Positions 1 to 8,164 are shown, counted from the stretch's first letter. The stretch: DNA of 42,052 bases from Rhizobium freirei PRF 81 (GCF_000359745.1 NZ_AQHN01000059.1:1-42052), one strand, 5' to 3'. The notes: a model not told the origin generated them from the letters alone. Numbers and translations: made by a program.

Positions 1-1
1 G

Positions 2-70
2 CTATTCTTCATCACGGCCGGCACCCTTGCAATCGCCATCGGTGCCGGCCTCCTCTCCATACCGCATTGA
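2..70 (+). CDS. C-terminal end of a small membrane protein, holin-like (partial)
   Basis: This frame is open from the left edge and ends with TGA at 68-70. The 22 visible residues (LFFITAGTLAIAIGAGLLSI, then PH) form one hydrophobic segment and then stop, as in a protein whose last transmembrane helix lies at its C-terminus. A short membrane protein 12 bases ahead of a gene for a helix-plus-coiled-coil protein resembles phage lysis cassettes (holin and accessory protein), but the start and most of the protein are outside the window. Membrane location is clear; the holin role is a guess. Confidence 0.4.
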   Translation, partial: LFFITAGTLAIAIGAGLLSIPH

Positions 71-82
71 AAGACGTGAAAG

Positions 83-457
83 ATGGTGGCTGACGAAACC
101 GGAGATGAAGAGATGCAGATGCCGGAACGCGCGAAGAGGATGGGGGCGAATATCAATACCCTCGTTGGAATTCTCTCGATCGCCTCTTCGGTCGGCATGG
201 GTGTCTGGGTCACGGCGAACAAAAGCCGCGATATCGAGGACCTGCAGGGTTGGCGGAAGGACTTTATCGTTCAGACCGAAGCGAATTCAGCCCGCGTCGA
301 TCAGCGCCTGCAGGCGATCGAAACGCGACAGTCGACCGCCGAAGGCGATATCAAGACGCTCGGCTTTCGGATGTCAGCAAGCGAACAATCGGTCGGGTCC
401 GTACTCGCCTCGATCAAGGATCTGACGTCATCCGTCAATGAGCTGAATGGGATGTGA
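83..457 (+). CDS. Small protein with N-terminal membrane helix and coiled coil; probable frameshift near its end
   Basis: A 124-residue reading frame. Residues about 23-44 (ANINTLVGILSIASSVGMGV) form a hydrophobic helix, and residues about 45-120 are hydrophilic and heptad-like, so it is probably a membrane-anchored coiled coil. The start is either ATG 83 or ATG 113; the latter has a purine-rich stretch (GGAGATGAAGAG) just before it. The stop codon falls in GGGATGTGA. If one G were added to the G run near 449, the frame would continue as DVKVVREILQRQDRQSGNQR and stop at TGA 510-512, which looks like the natural end. So the last 20 residues have probably been lost to a one-base deletion (or a sequencing error). 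Function unknown; the neighbour suggests a phage-derived accessory protein. Confidence 0.6.
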   Translation: MVADETGDEEMQMPERAKRMGANINTLVGILSIASSVGMGVWVTANKSRDIEDLQGWRKDFIVQTEANSARVDQRLQAIETRQSTAEGDIKTLGFRMSASEQSVGSVLASIKDLTSSVNELNGM

Positions 458-605
458 AGGTCGTTCGCGAGATTCTGCAGCGGCAGGATCGGCAGAGCGG
501 CAATCAGCGCTGAGGAGGCAAAAAAATCCGCCGAGCGGGTCTCTGGATGCCTTCGGATTGTCGAGGTCGCTTCCGCGAAGGGAGTTGTAGGAAATATGGG
601 AGGAG

Positions 606-1001
606 TCATGAATTCTCTGAAATCGATACTCTTAAGCGATCGGCGATGAATGTTGGTTGATCGTCGATAGAGATGTTGACAACGATGTCACCTGGCCGAT
701 CAAAATTAACCAGCAGACCAGTTGGAAACGCGTGGGCTGGTAGTGCTGCGTCAGAAATCTGAAACTGCACATCTATCTTTCCCAAAATGACAGAGTTTTT
801 GCCGTCTTCATAGGTGACTGTTACGCTTGTTTTATGATCGCCAGCAGGCAGACCGAAAATTTGAATCCATGTGGCCATGGGTTGAATGAAAGGGGCTTGA
901 AGCCTGATTTCGCCAGAATAGACCCCAATCAGGATGAGTTTGCCGTTGAACTCTTGACGTATGTCGTCGCAAAATACGACGCGAGCCCTTATTTCTGCCA
1001 A
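606..1001 (-). CDS. Small beta-rich hypothetical protein (DUF6941-like)
   Basis: 131 residues, third gene of a compact minus-strand operon. It starts at TTG 1001, chosen because a GGGGG Shine-Dalgarno lies about six bases upstream, and it overlaps the preceding HTH gene by 13 bases. The sequence alternates hydrophobic and polar residues with no membrane helix, suggesting a beta-sandwich. The opening (ARVVFCDDIRQEFNGKLILI, then GVYSGEI) resembles the family I remember as DUF6941; that name is from memory, not from a search. No catalytic residues are visible. Overlap with a putative toxin-like gene and an HTH gene suggests it is a third, coupled component of the module rather than a housekeeping protein. 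Confidence 0.7.
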   Translation of the reverse strand: MAEIRARVVFCDDIRQEFNGKLILIGVYSGEIRLQAPFIQPMATWIQIFGLPAGDHKTSVTVTYEDGKNSVILGKIDVQFQISDAALPAHAFPTGLLVNFDRPGDIVVNISIDDQPTFIADRLRVSISENS

Positions 1002-1435
1002 TGTACGCCCCCTAGACCAGCGGCCGTCTTGGCGACATTTTGGGTTGGGGCCCTAGAATTCCATTCTGCTTTGCCAAATGAACCGGAGCTTTCCGTGACG
1101 CATGTGGAATGCCTCCGATTGGATAGTGCTTCTCTCTGGGGCCAGTGCCGTTCAGCTCGCAGGAAGCTACCATCGATAGCAAAAAGTAGTTCTGCTATCG
1201 TGTCTATCGTCCAGTTCCCGGGCGTATTCAGAAGACGAGATACTTGAGCAGGATCTTTACCGAGCCGGCGGGCAATGTTTGCGCGTGTTATACCGGCTTC
1301 GACACAAGCGTTCGCAACCATGTCAAAAACATCGTCTCGCGCGGTTTGAGTGACATAACCAAGTGTGCGATCGCTGATACGATCGTCGCTAGATGGCTCA
1401 GCCAATAATGATGTTTCGTGAGATGTATTCAGCAT
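989..1435 (-). CDS. Helix-turn-helix protein, XRE-like, possible antitoxin
   Basis: 148 residues from ATG 1435, preceded by GGGG; a TTG at 1447 is an alternative start. Residues about 40-88 hold a lambda-repressor-type helix-turn-helix: GITRANIARRLGKDPAQVSR followed by LLNTPGNWTIDTIAELLFAI. The C-terminal third is low-complexity and probably disordered. It overlaps the end of the upstream gene by 38 bases and the next gene by 13, so the three are translationally coupled. In HigBA-type modules the toxin comes first and the HTH antitoxin, which binds the operon promoter, second; the order here fits that. DNA-binding is well supported by sequence, antitoxin function only by context. Confidence 0.7.
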   Translation of the reverse strand: MLNTSHETSLLAEPSSDDRISDRTLGYVTQTARDDVFDMVANACVEAGITRANIARRLGKDPAQVSRLLNTPGNWTIDTIAELLFAIDGSFLRAERHWPQREALSNRRHSTCVTESSGSFGKAEWNSRAPTQNVAKTAAGLGGVHWQK

Positions 1436-1913
1436 GTGTGGCCCCAATCAAAGGCGAATTTTGAGGAAACAGGAGATCCCATTGGGCTCGGCATCGTTTT
1501 ACTGCTGCGCCAAAACGAAGATTGTCCCTAGCTTCCCATGTAAGCAGGATGAGACTATCGACTTGGGCGAATGCGCCGAAGATACGGATTTGCGGGCGCG
1601 GTTGTCGTATTCGCATATCCACGATTCCCTTACTTGTAGGAGCATTTCTCGCCACAAGAGTTGCGGGGTCTTTTCGCATCGGGTCCATGGCAAATCGAAT
1701 TGCCCTTCCGGTGGTGAAAGCATCTATTTGAGCTCTCGCTTCACCCGCAACTCTATCAAATCGAGCATGAACAGACGCTCCACCATTTAGAAACTCACCG
1801 ACTTCCGTTGATACAAAAATGTTTCTTTCCACTCCACGCCCAGGAAGCATCGGTCTTACGAACGACAGTCGGCCTGTTGAAACGTGGTTTTGCAATTCCT
1901 CCAATATTGACAT
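1398..1913 (-). CDS. Hypothetical protein, possible RelE/HigB-fold toxin
   Basis: 171 residues from ATG 1913 (a TTG at 1925 would add four residues). First gene of the minus-strand operon. The middle reads GIVDMRIRQPRPQIRIFGAF and then QVDSLILLTWEARDNL, a pattern like the 'ElRi...yRif.....i.lL..f.K' core of HigB/Gp49 and RelE ribosome-dependent RNases. The match is by eye only, and the protein is longer than the usual 90-130 residues, with about 60 extra residues in front. Its position just upstream of an overlapping HTH gene supports a toxin-antitoxin reading. It could equally be an unrelated hypothetical protein; no catalytic triad can be named with confidence. Confidence 0.55.
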   Translation of the reverse strand: MSILEELQNHVSTGRLSFVRPMLPGRGVERNIFVSTEVGEFLNGGASVHARFDRVAGEARAQIDAFTTGRAIRFAMDPMRKDPATLVARNAPTSKGIVDMRIRQPRPQIRIFGAFAQVDSLILLTWEARDNLRFGAAVKRCRAQWDLLFPQNSPLIGATHAEYISRNIIIG

Positions 1914-2149
1914 ATAAGTCAACAAACCTCTATCAGCAATCGGCTATTGAATGAATTTTTGGTAATTGGCGGTTCTTCATTGCCACCCCGGCCTTGTTCC
2001 AACAGCAAGAGAGCCGATTCGTAAATTTCTTCATGTTAAGCGTCGGTTATTTGGAATTTGGCCCTTAGGTGGCTGATCAAGGCCATAGATATCCCACCCG
2101 TTGCTGTCAACGATATCAAAAAAAGGCGAATGTCGATGCCGACAATTCG
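1914..2149. other. Intergenic region upstream of the minus-strand operon
   Basis: No convincing gene of its own. It should hold the promoter of the 1913-606 operon. It ends at the IS21 insertion point; if the IS is removed, the minus strand of its right edge joins the small ORF described at 8272-8483. Confidence 0.4.
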
Positions 2150-2157
2150 CTCAAAGG
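2150..2157. repeat. 8-bp target duplication, left copy
   Basis: CTCAAAGG, repeated exactly at 8272-8279 on the other side of the IS21-family element. Confidence 0.9.
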
Positions 2158-2162
2158 TGTGT

Positions 2163-2255
2163 ATTCCAATGAAACCGGACAGGAATTCCGATCTTTAACC
2201 GGACGCTTATTCCAGCGTTTTACCGGACGCGATTCCGAGGCGAAGCCGGACGATG
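2163..2255. repeat. Multiple terminal repeats, left end of IS21-family element
   Basis: Four spaced copies of ATTCC(A/G)...ACCGGAC occur here, mirrored by the inverted copies at 8165-8268. They are probable IstA-binding sites. The regular spacing could be mistaken for a CRISPR array, but the copies are too few and diverged. Confidence 0.8.
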
Positions 2256-2305
2256 TACAGCGTCTCTGGGTCTGAGTTGATCATTGTCGGCGAATATCGG
2301 GCAGG

Positions 2306-3061
2306 TCAAGCCTGAGTTGCATTCTCGGCTGACAGGTTTCGATGTTTGCGCAGGCTCTCACCGGAAAGTTCGATGCGGTAGGCGTTGTGGACAAGGCGAT
2401 CCAGCACGGCGTCGGCGATCGTGGGATTTCCAATCATATCGTACCAGTGGTCCACGGGGATTTGGCTGGTAACAATGGTCGAGCGCTTCTCGTATCGATC
2501 CTCGACAATCTCCAGGAGATCGCGTCGTTGCTCGTCGGTGAGCTTCTCCGGCCCCCAATCGTCCAGGATGAGGAGATCGGCTTTGCCCAGGCTCTTGAGC
2601 ATCTTTGCGTAGCGACCGTCGCCTCGTGCCAGGGCGAGCGCGGCAAAGAGCCGTGGCACGCGGTGATAGGCGACGGCAAGATCCTCCCGGCACGCCTTTT
2701 GACCGAGAGCGCAGGCCAGCCAACTTTTGCCGACGCCGGCAGGACCGATCAATAGCAGGGAGTGCCGCTGTCTGATCCAGTCGCAGGTGGAAAGCTTGAG
2801 GAAGAGGTTGCGATCGAGACCACGCGCTGCTCGGAAATCGGTATTCTCGATTTGGGCGTCATGGCGCAGCCTGGCGGCACGGGCTCTGGCTTCGAAGCGC
2901 TTCTGGCGACGCGAGGTCTGTTCCCGTTCGAGCAGGATCGCGAGCCATTCGCCGTGCTGGAGGCTTCTCGCTTCCGGTTGCATTTCCAGTTCCTGGAAGG
3001 CGGAAGCCATGCCGGAAAGGCCGAGTTGGCGCAGCGTATCTACAGTGGGATTGGTCAGCAT
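2306..3061 (-). CDS. istB: IstB, ATPase helper of IS21 transposition
   Basis: 251 residues, from ATG 3061 (MLTNPTVDTLRQLGLSGMAS). An open frame extends further upstream to 3388, but that part is antisense to istA and is not coding. It is an AAA+ ATPase related to DnaC: Walker A GPAGVGKS and Walker B LLILDDWG are visible, with the YRIELSGESLRK ending common to IstB proteins. IstB binds target DNA as an ATP-dependent filament and recruits the IstA transposase. It starts 14 bases after the istA stop, the usual istAB arrangement. The gene looks intact. Confidence 0.95.
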   Translation of the reverse strand: MLTNPTVDTLRQLGLSGMASAFQELEMQPEARSLQHGEWLAILLEREQTSRRQKRFEARARAARLRHDAQIENTDFRAARGLDRNLFLKLSTCDWIRQRHSLLLIGPAGVGKSWLACALGQKACREDLAVAYHRVPRLFAALALARGDGRYAKMLKSLGKADLLILDDWGPEKLTDEQRRDLLEIVEDRYEKRSTIVTSQIPVDHWYDMIGNPTIADAVLDRLVHNAYRIELSGESLRKHRNLSAENATQA

Positions 3062-3075
3062 TCTTGATTGTCTCG

Positions 3076-3972
3076 TTAATGAAAGTAGGCTTTGCCGCGA
3101 AGATTGGCATGCTCGCCGACGGCGGCAGGTTCGGCGGAATGTCGTGGTGCCTTGTAGGTGCTGATGAGCGCGGTGATGCTTTTGCAGGTCAGTCCGCCGA
3201 TCTCGACGGCACGGGCGGACACCGCCTCGGCCTGCATCGTAGGAATTGCCCGATAGAGCTTCAGCACGCCGAGGCAGGTTCGAAAGCCTTGTTCCGGATG
3301 AGGACGGCTGGCCAGGATAGCGATGATCAGCCCCTCGGTCTGAGGCCCAATGGAAGCGCCCCAGCGCTGGAACCTTGCAGGCGACCATTCGGCATAGCGC
3401 CGGTGCGAGCTGGGCATATGGTCAGGATCGGTTCCGTAGCGTGATCCGCCGTAACGACGCTGGTGGACTGCGATCCTCTTGCCCTTGAAGAAGACCTCGA
3501 TCGTGCGGCCCGTGGCCCTGATATCCACCTGCTGTCGGATCAGGGTATGGGGCACGGAGTAGAAATAGTGCTCGAACTCGACATGGTAGTCGGTCGAGAC
3601 CCGCGCCAGCTTCCACTCGGCGTATTCGTAGTCCTCTGCCGGAAGAGCCGCGAGTGCCGGGCGTTCCATGGTCTTGAACATCTCCTGGCGGGTTTGGCCC
3701 AACCGCTTCATGACGTGCGTGTTGATCCGCTCGACGGCATCCCGGATGGCGGCGTTAGCTTCCTCCAGTGAAAAGAAGGTCTGATTGCGTAGCCGGCCGA
3801 GGATGCAGCTCTGGGCGAAACGTACGCCGGCCTCGACTTTTGGCTTGTCTTTCGGCCGCTTCGGTCGCGCCGGAAGCACGCCGACGCCGTAATGGGCAGC
3901 CATCCTGCCGAAGCTGTGGTTGATCTCCGGATCGTAGAAGCTCGCCTTGTTGACGCCGGACTTCAAATTATC
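3076..3972 (-). pseudogene. istA: IstA transposase, C-terminal part, split by the RIT element
   Basis: The C-terminal 299 residues of an IS21-family transposase: LKSGVNKASFYDPEINHSFG, the rest of the DDE domain (KPKVEAGV is the glutamate region), and the C-terminal beta-barrel. The N-terminal part lies at 7463-8104. Joining the two over the shared GAT codon (897 + 639 bases) gives 512 codons and the canonical IstA junction VYDNLKSG, so the gene was intact before the insertion. An internal TTG at about 3966 could start a fragment, but it would lack the HTH and the first two catalytic aspartates. Confidence 0.9.
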
Positions 3973-3976
3973 CGGA

Positions 3977-4004
3977 TTTTGTGTCCCGAACGGTTATGTG
4001 CCCC
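3977..4004 (+). repeat. Left terminal inverted repeat of the RIT element
   Basis: Matches the reverse complement of 7410-7437 at 27 of 28 positions. Its inner half (GTTATGTGCCCC, 3993-4004) is also repeated in inverted orientation at 4038-4049, making a 12-base-arm palindrome at this end with a 33-base spacer, a likely recombinase core site. Confidence 0.85.
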
Positions 4005-4051
4005 GCAGCCTGGTGATCCAAGCGCTCTCGCCGACACGGGGCACATAACGA

Positions 4052-5055
4052 TCAGAGGTCGGCGAGCCATTCGAGAAGCTTTGGCTCGCTCTGCCAGACT
4101 GGCTTTCGGGGAGGTCCCACCGAAGAACTAGCAAGTCCCTGGCAAGCCTCAAGCGCCTCCTGCTTCATCCTGATGCTAATCTCGGCATATCGGTTGGTTG
4201 TATCGAGGCTGACGTGGCCAAGCCAGCCTCTTATGACGTTCACGTCGACGCCGGACTCGAGGAGATGAACGGCCGTCGTGTGTCTCCAAACATGTGGAGA
4301 TATGGACCTCTGTCCATTGCCAATGCGAATATTCGAACCATGACGCCGGACAAGCTTATATAGGCCGAACCGCGTCAGCGGCTTCCCGACGTTGCTGAGG
4401 AATACCGGACTTTCTGTAGCGGCTGGGTGGCGTCGGTTACGCAGCATCTCGCCAAGCAGGCGGGCAGTCTCGGGCCATAGTGGACAGGTCCGCCACTTGT
4501 CGCCCTTGCCGTGCAGGTTCACCCGCGGTGAGGAGGTCAAAACCAACTGATCGACGATCAGTCCGGTGACTTCCGTTGCGCGGGCGCCCGTATTGTACAG
4601 GAACATGAGCAGCGCCTTGTCGCGGATGGCCAGCTTTCCGCTGCGCGGCAGTTTGTCGAAGAGCCGTTCGACCTCGTCGCGCTCGAGATAATAGGTGGCT
4701 GCTGGCTGCGCACGCTTCCTTGGGATGGCGGCGACGCGTTCGGCCTCCGGCAGCACTATAGGTTCCTGGCCCCCGGCATTGGCGAAGAAGGTGTGCAGCA
4801 TTGCTAGCCGGTGGTTCCGTGCTCGGATGCCGTTGCCGCGCTCGGATTCAAGATGGGCGAGAAATGCCCGCACATTGTCGGCGCTGAGGTTCTCAGCCTG
4901 AGCTTGCTGATCGGGGTTCGGTTCTCCCGGGCCAAGAATAGGAGAAACAACCGGATCCCGTCGCGGTAGCTCCGGATCGAGGTGGACGCCAGACCCTTCT
5001 CGGCTTTGAGATGGTGTTCGAAGAACTGATAGACGAGGCTGCCGACGGTTCTCAT
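4052..5055 (-). pseudogene. ritC: RitC tyrosine recombinase, frameshifted
   Basis: Third recombinase of the trio. It starts at ATG 5055 inside the ritB stop (ATGA) with an N-terminal SAM-like domain (MRTVGSLVYQFFEHHLKAEK). Around 4891-4897 the frame is lost: the N-terminal frame reads SKLRL then RTSAPT, while the following frame continues correctly as NLSADNVRAFLAHLESERG to the stop at 4052. One extra G (CTGGAG for CTGAG) would give SKLRLENLSADNV and a 334-residue protein. All catalytic residues survive after the shift: R in GARATEV, K in HGKGDKW, H-x-x-R in HVWRH, H in GHVSLD, Y in NRYAEI. So the gene is probably dead by a single deletion, unless the frameshift is programmed or a sequencing error. 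Confidence 0.85.
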
Positions 5056-6041
5056 GGCCGTCCTCCATACGAAAGCGGTGCTGCAAAGCGTTCGAAGCGC
5101 TGGCCGGCGGCTTCAAGGAGATCGGCTGTAACGGTGAGATAGACGGCGGTGGAAGCGGGGTCCACGTGGCCCATGAAGGTCGACAGCTTAACGAGCTTGT
5201 CGGTGGGATTATGTCCGTCGCGATACCACCGCAGAAGTCGCCCGACCGCAAAGCTGTGTCGCAGATCATGCACGTGAGCCGGCGTTCCTCCCGCTGGGAT
5301 TGGTATGTCCAATTGATCGGCCAGCGAACGGAAAATGATACTGATCGTGCCGGGGTTCACCGCTCGACCCCGCAGGAAAGAAAACAGCGGCGTGTCGGGG
5401 GTAACCGAAACTACGTGCTGTGATCGCAGCGTCATGAACGCATAAAGGCGCTGTGCCAGCTGCGGCCCCATGGGAATGAGCCTTGACTTGGAAAACTTCG
5501 TCTCGCGAATGGTGAGCACGTCACGATCCCGATCGACATCCCGCCAGCGCAGGCGCGCAACCTCGCCGACGCGCAGACCAAGCCCGAACAACAGGCTGAA
5601 GATGATGGCATAGGCAGGCCCGCGAAGCGGGGCGTTGTTCTGATCCGGGAGCTCGGCGGCGCGATCGATGAGCTGTTGAGCGGTCCGCAGATCCAGGATG
5701 CAGGGCGGTCTCGGATTACCTCGGCGGCGCGGCTTCATCGTGACAGGAGAACGATCAATAAAGTCATGCTCGACCATCCACTCGAACAGCCGGCCGACGA
5801 CGCCGATCAGATGGTTGAAGCTTCGAGGCCGCGAGCGCGGACGGCTCAGGAAGAATGCATCGAGGAGCGCCGGGGTGATCTCGGTCAGGTTCGTCACCGC
5901 TTGAGCGTTGAGGTAGCCGTCGAACATCCGCAGCACCTTGTCTTCGACGTCATAGCGCCGGTTGAGCGCGCGCTTGTGGCGAAGGAAAGCGACGATGTAG
6001 GGTGCGATCGGGCTTGAAGGCTCGGGAAGACGCGGGCTCAT
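5052..6041 (-). CDS. ritB: RitB tyrosine recombinase
   Basis: 329 residues from ATG 6041, overlapping the ritA stop by ATGA. An N-terminal core-binding domain (residues about 12-100) is followed by a phage-integrase catalytic domain (about 115-310). Catalytic residues visible: R in GLGLRVGEV, K in ETKFSKSR, H-x-x-R in HVHDLRHSF, H in FMGHVDP, and the tyrosine nucleophile in TAVYLTV. These enzymes cut and rejoin DNA through a 3'-phosphotyrosine. In RIT elements the three recombinases are thought to act together. The gene looks intact. Confidence 0.93.
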   Translation of the reverse strand: MSPRLPEPSSPIAPYIVAFLRHKRALNRRYDVEDKVLRMFDGYLNAQAVTNLTEITPALLDAFFLSRPRSRPRSFNHLIGVVGRLFEWMVEHDFIDRSPVTMKPRRRGNPRPPCILDLRTAQQLIDRAAELPDQNNAPLRGPAYAIIFSLLFGLGLRVGEVARLRWRDVDRDRDVLTIRETKFSKSRLIPMGPQLAQRLYAFMTLRSQHVVSVTPDTPLFSFLRGRAVNPGTISIIFRSLADQLDIPIPAGGTPAHVHDLRHSFAVGRLLRWYRDGHNPTDKLVKLSTFMGHVDPASTAVYLTVTADLLEAAGQRFERFAAPLSYGGRP

Positions 6042-7300
6042 TGCAGATCCTCCCCATCACCCAGAGCTACTTCCCGCAAGCCATCGACCTGGACCTTCGC
6101 GTAAATCATGGTCGAGGAGGCAGCGCGATGCCCGACATAATCGCCGATGGTCTTGAGCGAAAACCCCGTGTCTACCAGGCGCTGGACGCAGGCATGACGG
6201 AGAGTGTGTGATCCTGGACGGCTAACCGGAATCCCCGCGCGATGAAGATACTTGCTGGCAGTGGCCGACACCGCAGAGTGTGTAAGTGGCGATTGTGGGG
6301 CCAAATGCCGCCAGAAAAGCAATCGGCTTTGAACGTCAGGCCGCCCGTTCCTGAGGTAATCCACGATCGCCTCACCAACGACGGGGGCCAGCGGATAGGT
6401 GGTGCTGTGCTCGGCCTTGCGCCCGTGCACATGCAGCCGATCGCGCTTCCAGTCGACATCGTCGAGCGTCAGCAGCGCTACTTCACGGGAGCGCAGCCCA
6501 TAAACGGCCATCAGCAGCAGCATGGCGTAGTCGCGCCGGCCAACCACGGTGCGCCGGTCCACCTGATCGAGCATATCCTGGACCGAACTCCAACTAATCG
6601 ATCGAGGGATATCGGCCAGCCGATAACGTTGAGGTATCTCGACCAGCTTGCTGATGTCGCGCTGAAGGACGTGTTCCCGATGCAGGTATCGCAGGAAGAC
6701 CCGCAGGATGCTGGCAAGACTGATCATCACGGTGCGGCCGAAATGCGAGGCCTGTGTCGTGATGAAGGTCGTCACCACCGGTAATGTAAGCGACTTCGGA
6801 TCGCATCCTATATCGCCGAGATGTCGCTCGAAGACGCGAAGGTAATGCCGGTAATGCGCGATGGAGCTTTGCCGCAACCCTCGCTCATCTCGGAGATAAT
6901 CGAAGAACCCTGGAATCTGGATTGCAAATGGATCGGGCAGCGAAGGTCTGGTGCGGTCATCGCCTGCCTTCCATACGACCAGGCTGAAGAAATGCCGCAT
7001 GATGCCAGTGACAAAGTTGCGGTCGCGTCGACGTGCATCAGCCGATCGACCGGAATGACGATTTGACAACCAATCAGCGATGAACGGCTCGAAGAGCCCT
7101 TCCGCTTGTTCTATACGTTCGACATTCTGGCCGGCAGTGAATGCCGCAAACTTCACCAGCACGGGAACGCGGCGATAGATGCTTCGAGGCGTATAGGCAC
7201 GTTCGCACAAAGCCTTCACATACTGCTCGATCTGCGGCCCTAGCCAGCAATCCATAATCCGATCGATAGTTTGTGGTTTGACGAAAAAGTGTTCCAACAT
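6038..7300 (-). CDS. ritA: RitA tyrosine recombinase
   Basis: 420 residues. ATG 7300 is chosen over 7312 because GGAGG lies five bases in front of it. First gene of the trio and the largest. An N-terminal domain of about 200 residues precedes the catalytic domain. The active-site set is present: R in GLRSREVALL, K in HGRKAEHS, H-x-x-R in SHTLRHAC, H in YVGHRAAS and the nucleophile in TMIYAKV. Its promoter must lie between 7300 and the right end of the element. Intact and expected to be active, but in an element whose third recombinase is frameshifted. Confidence 0.93.
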   Translation of the reverse strand: MLEHFFVKPQTIDRIMDCWLGPQIEQYVKALCERAYTPRSIYRRVPVLVKFAAFTAGQNVERIEQAEGLFEPFIADWLSNRHSGRSADARRRDRNFVTGIMRHFFSLVVWKAGDDRTRPSLPDPFAIQIPGFFDYLRDERGLRQSSIAHYRHYLRVFERHLGDIGCDPKSLTLPVVTTFITTQASHFGRTVMISLASILRVFLRYLHREHVLQRDISKLVEIPQRYRLADIPRSISWSSVQDMLDQVDRRTVVGRRDYAMLLLMAVYGLRSREVALLTLDDVDWKRDRLHVHGRKAEHSTTYPLAPVVGEAIVDYLRNGRPDVQSRLLFWRHLAPQSPLTHSAVSATASKYLHRAGIPVSRPGSHTLRHACVQRLVDTGFSLKTIGDYVGHRAASSTMIYAKVQVDGLREVALGDGEDLQ

Positions 7301-7409
7301 GACAACCTCCATTCTGAATTAAGGGGAATAGGAGGGTGCGCTCGTTGTTCGCCAGAGATGTGCCGCCACAGACAATCTGGTCGTTTGATCACAGAAACTT
7401 ACGCCCGCC

Positions 7410-7437
7410 GGGGCGCATAACCGTTCGGGACACAAAA
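7410..7437 (-). repeat. Right terminal inverted repeat of the RIT element
   Basis: Inverted copy of 3977-4004 with a single mismatch (GCGCC for GTGCC on the element strand). Confidence 0.85.
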
Positions 7438-7440
7438 CCC

Positions 7441-7466
7441 CGATTACGTGCCCGGGCACGTAATCG
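7441..7466. repeat. Perfect 26-base palindrome at the RIT/istA junction
   Basis: CGATTACGTGCCC followed directly by its exact reverse complement GGGCACGTAATCG, with no spacer. It lies outside the right inverted repeat, and its last bases (ATC/ATCG) are the istA target. The left edge of the RIT element has no equivalent. It could be a recombinase binding or crossover site brought in by the element, or a trace of imprecise excision and re-insertion. Confidence 0.85.
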
Positions 7467-8104
7467 TAGACGATAAGGCGCGGCACGCCGCCGAAATAGG
7501 CGAACATGCGCACGTGCGAGCCGATCCAGTCCGGCAGGGTCTGAGTCCAGGTGGCTTCTGCAAAGGCATAACTCGATGCACCGAGCACGCCGACAAAGAT
7601 CTCCGCCTCGCGGATCTCGCCGGTCTTGCGATCGACGATCGGCAGCTTCTTGCCGGAATAATCGACGAACACCTTGTCGCCAGCAATGTGGACCTGCCGC
7701 ATCGTTGGCGTCAGACGCCGCTCAAAGCCGCGGAACAGGTCGCAGAACCGACTGAAGCCGTAGCCATCAGGATAGACGGCTCGATATTCCTCCCACAGGA
7801 TCGTCAGGGTCACGCCGGGCTTCTTCAGCTCGACCGCAATGACACTCCAATCCGGCTCTGGTAGTCGCCGTACCCCTTGTTTGGTGCCTTGCCGGGCGAA
7901 AAGTTTACATTCCAGGACGTCGTCCGTCAGATCGGCAGGCAAAGGCCAGGATAGCCCTGCCGTCGCAGCTCGCCCGATCCCGTCCTGCACCGTGCTGCGG
8001 GCAATCCCGAGCAGATCGGCAATATCGCGAACGCTCACGCCATCTGATCGCAGTCGAAGTAAATGTCGTAGTTGTCTCATGGTCAGCCTTCGTCTCTTCG
8101 ACAT
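7463..8104 (-). pseudogene. istA: IstA transposase, N-terminal part, split by the RIT element
   Basis: Starts at ATG 8104 with the Shine-Dalgarno GAGGAG six bases upstream (GAGGAGATGGCATG). Residues about 10-50 are the DNA-binding HTH (LRLRSDGVSVRDIADLLGIA), and the first DDE aspartate lies in GDKVFVDYSGK. The normal sequence ends at VPRLIVYD, after which the reading runs into the palindrome and the RIT end and stops at 7319. The element thus separates the DNA-binding half from the rest of the catalytic domain. Confidence 0.9.
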
Positions 8105-8164
8105 GCCATCTCCTCAAGTTCAAAAGGAAATGCATGCCAAGGTTGCTGACCCAGGGGCACTGCT

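Larger units (their letters stand above)
3973..7462 (-). mobile_element. RIT element (three tyrosine recombinases in series) inserted in istA
   Basis: Three consecutive tyrosine recombinase genes with ATGA overlaps, transcribed right to left, lie between inverted repeats of 28 bases (3977-4004 and 7410-7437, 27 matches, starting TTTTGTGTCCCGAACGGTTA). This is the organisation described for Recombinase-In-Trio (RIT) elements. The element sits in istA with a 3-base ATC (GAT on the coding strand) at both edges (3970-3972 and 7463-7465); keeping one copy restores istA exactly. The right edge carries an extra perfect 26-base palindrome at 7441-7466 that the left edge lacks. No cargo beyond the three genes. 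The third gene is frameshifted. Confidence 0.88.

Noticed and set aside
834..1247. Plus-strand ORF of 137 residues
   Set aside because: Antisense to the HTH/beta-protein operon, with unlikely composition and no domain.
2163..2255. Regularly spaced repeats that look like a small CRISPR array
   Set aside because: Only about four diverged copies, mirrored as inverted repeats at 8165-8268, with IS21 target duplications outside. They are transposase-binding ends.
3062..3388. N-terminal extension of the istB frame to 360 residues
   Set aside because: It runs antisense-frame through the end of istA, and the IstB family starts at MLTNPTVDTLRQ (3061).
4052..5269. ritC as a single 405-residue protein starting at 5269
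   Set aside because: The first part is antisense-frame over ritB; the real start is ATG 5055 in the ATGA overlap, and the gene is frameshifted.
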